64,000 nucleotides of DNA. Origin: Tomocerus qinae. Its lineage: Eukaryota; Arthropoda; Collembola; Entomobryomorpha; Tomoceridae. Each line of letters starts with the position of its first letter. Position 1 is the first letter of the stretch. The stretch covers positions 11,688,513 to 11,752,512 of the forward strand of contig CM034547.1 of NCBI GenBank assembly GCA_020055645.1, written 5' to 3'. The notes beneath the pieces are model-generated. The model saw only the letters and a list, made by a program, of their open reading frames with translations, was not told the DNA's origin and ran no database searches. Made by a program: the position numbers and the translations under genes. Of the stretch, positions 39,301-51,300 are shown piece after piece.

Positions 39301-42300
39301 AAGGATTATGGTAACAATTTTTAAAATTTATTTACACGACTAATTTTAGATAGAATTGATGAAAGATCGGATTGATGTAAAAAATGAAACCGTTTCGCAA
39401 TAACCAACCTTCCCACCACGCATGGCAAACACATTTGTACGATGTTTTGTTCACTTCTTGACAATCTCCATGTCCACTGCACGGTTTTTCATCACAGGGT
39501 TTTCTTCGGCGGTCACATCGATCTCCTCCATAGCCCAACTGACATTGACATCGAAACGACTTGTCTTCAATTATGCATTCGCCAAATAAACATGGGTTCA
39601 AATCGCACAAACTCAACCCACAAAAAGGACCTGCATAATTAAGTATATTTGTAGGTAGACATTTCATGACAAATTACGTAGTGAAAACAGAATAGGTAGC
39701 CCTGATTGTGTAATGCAGATAAATACAGAGTAAAAGATAGACCTGTAAAAGGTGGCTGACATCGACAAATGTGCTTGTCCTTGTCAGTAACACACGTACC
39801 CCCATTGGCACACGGATTTGGAGAGCAGGCATTCAACAGTAGAAGACTATCACCTCCAGCAATAACTTTTGCGCGGAAGTTTTCGTCTAACAATACAAGT
39901 CAGGCTCATAGTTAATGCATTACATTAATGAAAAACAACAAGGCAAGCAAAGAACTTGAGCGCATAAAAAACTTTTCAACCTCTTTAATACCAACAAAAT
40001 GTTTCACTTACCATTGGTGCTTAATACTAACTGATTTCGTTAATACCAACTTATAACTTCTGACTTTGTGAACATTATATTTCCTGAGCACTTCTGTTTA
40101 AGTTAGAATTACTTCCGGTAGTAATAGTTTTGGCCCTAATTGCCAGTTTATCATTAGCAGACTTGCTATCTACTCTGTCTGAATAACTATTTTGAACTAC
40201 TGCTACCACTTATTACAGAGAATGGTACATAACAAACTGAGATAACCTGATCTAGATGAATTCACTGCATAATAAAGTACGACACACTTACATAGCAAAA
40301 TCTCTACGTGTTTACATGCTAACTTATTTAGAAACTTTCACCACTACACACATGGGATTTTAGTATCAGGTGGTTAAGTGAGGAACTATGATATATGAAA
40401 TGAGGGCAGACTAGTAAGGTGCATATTCTGTCATCTTAGTATCTCGGGTATCTATTATCTTTTCAGTGTCGATTGGCAAGTAAAGATTTCCAAGTAATTG
40501 AAAAATGATAGAGAAAAAGGAAAGTAATCACTTATTCTTTTTACACAAGGATAGCATTTACTTATCATAAGCCAAGCCCTTACGTTATTATGAACATTAT
40601 TAAGTAATCACTTATTATTGTTCTTACATAAGGATAGTATTTACTTTTCATAAGCCCTCACGTTATTGCGAACAATATTTCTTATTCTTAGACAAAATAT
40701 AAAGTTGCTTCCTAAGATTTCAGAAGTAATTTCCTTGAAATTATATTATCCACCAACTTCAAATGCCTGGCAAGGCAAAATATATAAAATTAACCTGCTT
40801 GGGCAGAGTACCTACATATTCTCATTGTTCCTAGTAAACGAACAATGTTTTCATTGTTTGTATAATACATGAGGTAAATGAATCTACTAAAGAAATAGCC
40901 TGCCTTAAGCTATTATACATGTCACAATGTAGTATGTAGTCACTACAGCATGTGGAGAAGATGCTGCAGCGTTTATAATTCTCTAGTGGTTTTAAGCTTA
41001 ACGAGGGGTGCAGAGTGGGTAATGGGAGAACTTGGAAAATGTGCAATAAATGACATACCGAGACTTGTAATGATTTCAGCATTCCACTTATTTCCTCGGA
41101 ATCCAGGTGCGTAAACTTGTTTAATATCAAGTCGATTAAAGGTAGAGTGGTATAAAATAGCAGAACCAATTCCAGAAATACTTTGCTCCACTTTATTAAC
41201 ATTATTATTTTTCATATCTTCGGTTTTAGCGTCCGAGTCGAAGTCGGAGTCAAAAGCATAGTCATTTCCATAGGTGGATCCGAATGGTTCGCTAAGCTCG
41301 GTTTCAGTCGGTTGACAAATAATCCATATACTCCCATTATTTCCAACGTAAGGATCTCGAATTTCGAGGAATGATTTCACCTTAGTCTGACAATTCGGGT
41401 AAGTACTTCCTTGAACTCTGAGGGAAAGAACATAATTTGGTGGGGACTGTAGAGCTAGAGTCAAATTGGTCCAATAAGGAGGTCTCAATGGATAATTGAG
41501 AGAAGTTATAGACAGCGAGGTATTCGGAGTTGTCGCCATAGCCAAAGTTTCTCTTAAAGCTGTTGGAATCGCCTTAAACCTTCCCAGAAATCCTCGGCCT
41601 GTTTTTCCCTCTGGAGAAAATACACGTATCCTGATCTTTTCTCGAAGGGAGACGAAAGATGTTCGAAATGGATTTGAGCTCAGATTTCCGCACAGAATAA
41701 TTTCATTAGGATTTTCGGTGATGGGATTTGTTCCTAAGGTCTGCATCGCATCCGAGTTAACACCTCCGTCTAAGTCAATGACAACGTGATCTTGTTGTCG
41801 ACAATCCTTTGAGATATCAGAACGGCCTAACTCGAAAATTTGAAAACTAAGCCAGATTCTTTGTCCCGCTGCGAAAATAGGGAGCAAACAAAGCATTAAT
41901 CAGCAAGGACAAACACAAGATTGATTTTTAGTTAAACACATTATCCAAACTCCCAAGTGACTTTCTCAGGGTATTCCATACTTACTAACTTATCTCCATA
42001 AACTTACATTAGAGATAAGGGTAATAATACATGAAACTCTAATACATGAAACTCATGCCTTGTAGTTTTCATCTTTGACAGAGTTTTCTTACGTACAACT
42101 AATCTGAGACAAGAATGCCTAATTAATTAATTTTTATCTTTTGAGAGTAGTAAGAGACTGCAATAATGAAAGAGTAACTGCACTAAATATCACTAATGAA
42201 ATTTTTTCTTCGGGGCTATCCGATTATCTATATATTGAAAACTGCAAACTTTCATTGTATCATGTTCGATACTTGGATGTACTTGAGTTGTAAATCTTAC

Positions 42301-45300
42301 AACTTTTGGAAATAACATCCAATTACATTTGATGTATCACAAGATAAATTGTAAGCTCCCAAGTGTCAAAAACTAATTTAACAGCCAACTATTTACAAAG
42401 AGAAGCAATTTATCAAGATGTTTATCAAAAGGGAGAGCATCTGTCTTCTCCATTTACTTCAAACAAGTAGCAATATCTTTTTGGAGTTTTAAAACAACAT
42501 TGAATACGATGTGAGGTTGTTCTCTTGTCTTATCTCATCATCTCACAAGATCAACATTTCCACCTTCTCACCGGCTGATGCTACAATCTATAAACACTTC
42601 GTGCTAAGTTTACTTTAGAAATAAGTAAATGGAGTAGCATGCATATGGAGGGCTACTGGCAGCAATTAACAATGTAGAAATTGCAGAATCCCTAGCACCA
42701 TCCTTGAACATCTTGAAAGTGAATGTAAATCAGAGTGAAAGTGAAAGATCGTTTACTTTTAAGTGCTTCCTTCTGAGCAACAACAGTAATGATTACATTT
42801 CTACGTTAGCAAAACATAAATATACTATTCTACAAATACATGTATCCAGATTAATGTATGTGCATAATACATACATTAACAATGCACAGAAGAAAGTACT
42901 TATAATGAAATAACGAGAGCCCAAGTATCAACTGCTGGCAAGATCAAAGCAATGCGCGTTGATCTAATATACTTATTTATTATTGCCTGAATAACCAAAT
43001 CCTGCATCGAGCGCACAGAATTGTTCAAAACAACTTGTCGGACAAACTTTGACAATCTTGAATGGAACAATTTAAGTAATAACTTGTTTAGCCTCATTGC
43101 TTTCACTTAACTTAAAATCTAAAATTTACTTCGACTATGTATAAAAGTCTACTCTGGTACTCTATTGTATCTACTATAGTTTTTGATAATGTTTAACTGA
43201 GATATGCACCAAATAATGTCGTTTTGTTCGCCGTTTCTAATGTAGTAAAGAGAATCAGAAGTTTTACAGAAAATGCTTCTAAGAGCAATAAATGAGACTA
43301 TTAAGAAAGAATTACGACAATAATTCACTTGACATACGATGACGCGCAGTACCATTAGGAAATAAGCTTATGAAAACATCACGACTTACCGGGGGCAACA
43401 ATTGTGTAAATACAATCAATTCTAGGTAAATTGAAATTTGGGAAGTTCGGTGTATGAACAGTGGCATCATGCAGAGAAAAGCCGTCTCCGATTCCAGTTA
43501 AAATCGTCTTGCCAGACATGCACCCTTTTACATCCACCGCCGTCCATTGTATTTCGAACCCACTGCCTGTCTCGGAGAAATCGGAATGAAACACAATGCT
43601 GACTTCATTTGAGTTTGAAACGTAGTCGAGTCTATCAAACATTCAAAATTCATAACATTATTATAAAAGAAAGTTGATACATAGAAAACATAATGCAATT
43701 ACAATAGGACACAAAAAGCATTTAGTTTGCCCTTGAGTGTCAACTTCGCAAACAAAATTTGTTATTTATTGGTCTTAAGTTACACACATAATATTCAAGA
43801 CCTTTTCTAAACATCAATTATATAATTTTCTTAGTTTCCATCAAAAAATAAGAAATAGGCAGGTAACTTTTGGTCACATACCAGAACTTTATTTTTTAGC
43901 ATATTATGCATAACATAGATTTTAGAATGATATGTAATCGCTTAAATGTAATAAAATTGTTTTGTTAGATCAGCGGCCAGCCAGTTTATGGGTAGTTAAT
44001 TCTTTATTAGCAAAATTGTAAACAAAGTAGGTGAGAACGAACGTTGTTATTTCTTCATTCATAAGCAAAACACGGAATCTGGAGGAAAAGTCCCATTTCC
44101 CTCGAGTTTTATTTTCAGATTAGCCTGAAAGCTTTTTGGCATCATGTATTATATGAAATGTACGATACGCATAATAATGCTTTTGGGAAATGACGTTCTC
44201 TACTGAACTTCGCTTAGTTATATTCTGAATTCAGACACACTTTTTACTAGAAAGAATGGCAAACGTGCCCTTTGCTTAAAAGTTAAGAGCTCTACTTATA
44301 GATGTGTATGTAATAGAAATTTACAATTTAACTTGGTAACCTGTAGGGCTTCAAAACATTTACAATGTTAACGAATTTAAGGAAATGGAAAAACAAGCAA
44401 TCAGTTTTCTTAAACCAGTTCAGAGTAATTTGTACAATAGTATTACAGGTTTACAGAATTATAGTCAAACTTTTTATTTTACTAATTATGTATGTCAAGA
44501 GAGAGTCTTTCATCTATAGATTCACTAGAGACGCAGTTACTTGTTAACATAATAATTCAGGATTTTACTTCTTTCATTCTACAGTATACGTTGTAAATAT
44601 TGTAAAGTGTCGTCTTTTCTGACTTTATGATTTCTGAAAACTGAATTTAGTATGTATATTCTTTTTTCATGTAACTCCCATATTAATAACTCCAGTAAAA
44701 TTTGTTCGTGATGGCATAATTTCTGGTAAAAGTGAAAGATTGGTGAAAGTTAAATATTGGAGAAAGTTCTATGTGTGCTGACTTTCTTTACATACTGTAT
44801 ACAAGTTCTCCTGCATAATGACTAGTATTGGGGCCACGATCTCCGCTTATGGCACAGTTTCTGTACTGAGGTAGTAGCATAGAAGGTTCATCATTAAGGC
44901 TAACCAGACAAAGAATGCCACATTGCCAAAACCAAGAAGTGCAAACTTTTAATGACGAAATTGTGTCATTGTATTGGAAATTTTTTGGCTCCATTCCCCT
45001 CTAAGCATACTAGAGGCAGAATTCATACGACATAGTCAGCCTCGAGTCTCGAATAAGTTGATTCTGACTTTATATATAGTACGTAAATACATTACGAGCG
45101 ATCACGCCAACTTCCAGGAACAAAACAGAAATGACATTTCTTAATGAAAAAGTAAATTTCCTGCTCTGCTTCCCAAATATACTTATTTGCCAAGAGTCTC
45201 TGTAATCAAAGAAACTTTCGTTCCAAAGTAATAATGAACTAACATATTACAGCAGTAAAGTTCCAATAATAAAGCTAATGTCTTGCATAAGTAAAGAAGG

Positions 45301-48300
45301 AAAACGTAAAATTATAGGAGGCTCAGTTCCCAATATTTTTAGCAAATAAATTAATAATGACATGCCAAATTATTTACTCCATTCATCAAAAGTAAAGCAA
45401 ATACAATAAAGTTCTGAATACTTTTTGAATCAACTTATATATAATATAGACCAACATGGCTATAATAAGGTATCTTTTAGGTAGAGAACCTTATGGAAGT
45501 CTTAAATTACACCATGTGGGCAAAATTTCTAACGAAATCAAAGACTTAAAAACTTTCTCCCTGTTGTTTTTAACTGCTACTAGATTTAATGCTAGGTGGT
45601 ATATTATATTTAACAAGGCGGAACAAAAAACTAAGTTCCAGTAAAAGCTACGTTTATCTTTAGATAGGAAGAAAACGTAGAGAAGCAGACAAAAGAGCTT
45701 TTTAAGGGTACAACAGGTGAAATCTTACAAAAGTCTATGGAGTATGTAGACAGACAGAAATATTTGTAGCGAAGTTGAACAAAAGAAGAACTTACTTTGC
45801 CAAATCCTGTGCTTGGTACGACCCACAAAAACGGGTAGAATTCCGTGTTTTCCGATCGATAATTTCAACAAAGTCGTACAGACAATCTTCTTGAGCTTCT
45901 ACATCAAGATGCAGAAAGCGGACAACGATTTGTGTGCCATGTGGAGAGATTAGAAGGCTACCGTAGTTTAAATTGTTGTAGTAATTAGATGGATAATTGA
46001 TCGAGCTTAGCTTCCCACCCGTCCCTGAGTACGTCCGATTCAAGGCGTGATGCATCTCTGTGGTAAAAGCATAAAATCAATTCTATGGAGTGTAATCCTT
46101 GCACAATCAGTGAAACTTTAGATATATACCCACTCCCACAACTTCATTTACAACACATTTCACTGAGAATAATTTACACTACTAATTAAGTTATTTACAG
46201 AGCAATTACGGCAATTAGCACCTGTCGTGTACTAATTAACTGCGATATTTATTGTCTTTATCTGTAGACTTCTGTTTATTAGTCATCCTTTAGCGACAAT
46301 TTATATACCTAATAGGTACGCATTTACAAAGTTGTATGGAAGCAGAGAATGGATTATAAATTACAATGTTTGATTCACCATATTCTATATGAGTAGATAT
46401 AATATACATTTATCTATCTTCTACATTACAGACGTGGTATTAAATATACTTATAGACGCAATAGCTTCGGGTTTCGCCCATAATGATTAGAATGTTAAAT
46501 GATAATACTAAATATATTAACAAGCAGACCGGCAGACGCTGTCAAACGACACATCATGGAATGAGAAATGCAACAGCCCGGCATTTATTTCTGCAGTATC
46601 AGCTTCAGGCCAAGATTAAATTCATTTCTCATATCCATGCGAGAATTGAACATCGACGAGTGAGTCCATAAAACCCGTTGAAGTGTAAGGGACAAACTGA
46701 ACGGAAATTACAAGAATTTACTTCAGGGTCTAATGGTATTGACATTACAACAACATGGCATCAAATCAACTGATTAAGTATCTACTAACTTAAAACAAAT
46801 CATTTTTAACTTTCTCAGTATTACAGATACAAATGGGTTATGTCCAAATAGAATTGTACAATTTAGCCCAACATTTATCACATGCAAGCGATTTAGACAG
46901 TTGAGCTCCATAAACAATGGCATTGCTGTCCTTGAACCGTTGAACCCCTTCTTGTTAGCTTTACCCAATAAACTTTGTTAGATGCAAATAAGAATTAACT
47001 ATCTTCGGTTGTAAAAAGGGCATAAAATAGACAGCCGGATTCATAACATCAAATATTGAATTACAAATTGCAATTACTCAGTCTATCTTCCAAACACAAC
47101 TGCACCTTCTAGAATTTTATTCAATGACTAATGACATAGATATTCGACAAATTGGAATAGGATTCAACAGAAAGGAGGATCAGGCACGTTAGGAAATATG
47201 TCATTGCGTCATAGTAGTAATACTAAAACCTCCATTATGTTACATTTTGTATTGTATTTGTCAATTGCTTGGCAATTGGATACGTCAAAACAGAAACTAT
47301 ACACAAAAGGTATACTTTACTTTTAAAAACACTTCCTTTAGGTAATGAGTATATGAGTGTATGCTGCTACTTATAGCTTTAGTTATAGCGATCACGATCT
47401 ACATAGTATAATAAATACAACATTAAACATTAGGCAATACGACAAATGACTAGCTACGTTCTTTATTTCTGCTTTGATCTGTGAGGATTTCAAAGACTAG
47501 TTCTGCTTGTTGTAACTACAATCTCATATAATGTACATGCGATCTCTTTTTCTTTGAATTCTGTATTAACTTTGAATTAACCATCACTTCGAGTACAAAT
47601 ACATGAATTTTTGTTTACTATTTTTTAGGCTTTACTCTTTCTCTGAATAGCACACAAAAAAGCAAAAAGCACATTTCCTATTCAAGGAATGAGACAATTC
47701 AGTCGTCAAAGCAGACACCAGTACCTTACGAATGCTACAGTTTTCTTTTTCTTAGTAGCGTAAAATTATAGCACTGAGTTGCTCTGTGAAATGTTAGAAT
47801 ACATCTTCACAGATTATTGATTTTCTGATCATTAATGTGATAGCCCACGTTTGGAGATAAAGTCTCAAGACTATCATATTGTGGATTATATAAGTATTGA
47901 CTGGTACTTTGATTAATATTCAAAATATTGGGGAACGGGTGGTATTATTTCGTACATGCATATGTCATTTTTTACATGATAGTATTTGGCTCATGTTACT
48001 CATAGTGTACACTTGCATTTGGTAACTTAATAGCTGGTACCCATATAATTATTTTACCCAATAAATCCATTAACCTATAGGCACCCTCCATTCCTTTGCT
48101 CATGCGTGGCGCGTAAGTAAATGACCAAAGCCACGCCGGGGCGTAGGAAGTTGTATTTTAAAGCACACTTAATGCTAAAAAATTAATTCTGGTCAACATA
48201 TGAACATTTTGAAGATATTTTTGTTCCTACAATGATTGCAATAACGAGCCAGTATTTTTAAAAAACATTTCATATTTTTATGATTTAAAACATGGAAGAT

Positions 48301-51300
48301 AGCATTTTTCATGCTCAAGCTGGCGAAGAGTAGGGCCGCCCCAACGTGTGTTTTGTAGTATATACATTGCGCGCTTTTTGTGGCTCACACTCGCAATAAG
48401 GTTTCAGAATAGAGGATCCCTATACAGTTATATGTCAAGACGAAAATAACCTCAGGCAAGAAAAATAATTGAAAATTGTTGAAGATGGTAATTCATATTT
48501 TTCTATCGTAAATTGCCTTAATACATCACTACAATTTTGGTAATAAGTAAGGCAAGAATATTTGAAAATTTTGATTGTGACGTTGTGAAGGGCGAGGAAA
48601 AATGAAAGGTTAACTTTAACTAGGAAGATATTGTAACTTTTACAACTGACACGTGCTGGTAAACGATCGAAATACTAGTATGTATGGGGTATTAAGTAAA
48701 TAGTGGAAGAAGTATATGTAGAGTGTAGATTTGAAATTTACAATAGACATGACCTTCTCCAGTAGGTAATTCAGTCTGCGATTGTCATCATTCTTTCGTT
48801 TTCCCCTAAGGAACGGAACCAGTCTATAGATAAAAGTGACATCAACATCAAACATTTGTCGACCCATCTATTCCTGTTTGTACTATACAAATCCATTTAC
48901 AAGAATATATCTGATGCATCCACAATACTAGAGAAAGTCCTCGTATCCATTTACCACACACAATTACTTCTAATACTATTATCTGCAGTTGCTATTGAAA
49001 TTGGCTACGCATTGTCAGGTTCTCGTGGAGAGGAAAAAATCGTTCCAATTGGTAAGTAAAGGTAATACATACATATACGTAGTAATCGTAAATGGCAAAA
49101 GTGTCTTATAAAAAGCTGCAACGAGAAAGCCGTATTATTTGGAAAGAACTCTGTAAGTTCCATTGCATGTCAATCCATGTGTACTTATACTATATATTTT
49201 TATGTAAGGCATTAGTAGACCAGACTATATTGAATATTTGCTAAACAAGACAACCAGGACAGACATGTATTTAAATAGGTCACATTTATTTTGCATCTTT
49301 ATTTGCCGGTTGGTTGCAACGAATTTATAGTGCATTTCTCCCTGCATACAAAAATGTACATTAGCAGCAATATTGAGACAGGGTTGAATATAATTTGCAA
49401 CCCACTACATATACAGTAATACGTATTTATTGTATAGGTAATATTTATTTAGTAGTTACAAAACACGCTTAACTGTAAGTAGTACCTGAATAGGAGTTCA
49501 TCTTTTATTGATGATGCTAATTGGCTTTAAACAGAACTGAGTAAATAGAGATAGAGGAAAAGAAAACAGTCCCCTTACCTTGAGTATTTTTCTTGCATAT
49601 GTATCCAGAGTTCTGACTGCACTCTGAGAGTCTCCATGCAAAATCCCCTTTGTTGACTGACTCATGCCAATAAATACTTAGACAGCGCCAATCTGATATC
49701 GTTTGCAAGTCTGACGGGTGAAAAGCTGCAAACATAAAAAAGAACTTTGTATAATTCTGGGAACACTATAAAGGATTCGAAACTGCCAAAATGTTAGGTC
49801 TTGAATTTCATGAATCTCTCGTTAACCTCAAAAGGACTCACCTACCTACACATAACCTTCCCTCCAATGATTGAGCTATATGACGTTTAAAGAACATTTA
49901 TATAAAGCCAAACGCCCGGATAAAATGGTTACTGACTGGACGTCAATCCTATTCTGTAATCGACGCAACCTCGTTAATTTCAACTTAACAGTTCTTTAAT
50001 TTCTGCCGTGGAATAACGAAAACTCATTTATTAAACTTGCCAATCTTTCTCAAATTGTATATTATATCAACTGATGATTGACAGTTAACTAGGTTATATA
50101 TTCTTGTGTACACAAAATAAATGTGATCGGTTACAGACTGCTGAAACATTTTTTAGAGTCCTTGAGAGACTCTGCCACAGCATTAAATTATGTTAATGCC
50201 TAGACAAACATTTCGGCAATTTTATTTTCTTAAGAAAAATGTACTTCTCGAAGCCCGTTTTTCTAATCTCGAGCTGCGTTGCAAAAACATTTTATCAAGT
50301 GTCTATTATAGCATAGGTAGTACATCTTTTAAAGGAACGAGAACGATGACCTAACGTAAAAACATGCTATCCATATCAAGTCTAGCCTAGCAAACCATTT
50401 TCTACGAAACTTTCACCTCCGCTACTTGAATAGTGGTAGTATGTACTTACTCTACTTACCTATAGTATCCGAACTTCCAGCTTTAACATAATTAAGTAGT
50501 CAACTACTGACAAAGTACATAACAAAGTCGAGATATACGTAGTCTATAGTCTAGACGCTAGACTACTCAACTTTTTGGGTATTTCTATTGCTAGTGAAAT
50601 ACCTAAAAAATATAAATGCAAAAGAAATCATGATATGCTCCTAATACATATAAAGTATATCAAACAGTAGCCACGGCTTAAAGTATAGACAAGCAAGGCA
50701 ACCAACTTCTGGAAAATAAAAAAAAACCCAAACTTGTAAGGTTTTGGATAGGTACCTATTATCGCTTGACTAGAATTTTGGTTGCACAGGAAGAGAGGAA
50801 TATAATCGAACATTTTACTGCAATGTCCACTTAGGTATAGAATAGGAAAATACTACAGAATAAAGGAATGAGTTTTATGGATATTGTCTCTCTCATACTA
50901 CATCCTAAAAGGAATTGTATTACGGTCTGGAACAGATTAAGATAGTTTTGAAGAGACTTAATGGTTTCTCTACTGCAGCACATTGACAGTAGGCACTTTC
51001 CCCTTTTCTACGTGGAATCCTAACAGTAAAACCAACATACTGTCAGGGGAAATGTGCCAAACCATCAAAACAGGAAGAAGAGCCTGTAGAAGAGTTAGTA
51101 CTTCAATTACAATTGTTTCGGGTCCCCTATTCCACGTGCAATAAATGTAACAAAAGAATACTCTGTTACATAAACACCACCATGTCAAATTTTCATACAT
51201 CATTTTTTGGATGAGATGATGTTCAGTAGGGAATTTTAGGATTTAACTTTCAGCGAAATAAAAGTGCATTTAGTAATTTCGTAAAAGGAACAAAAAATGT

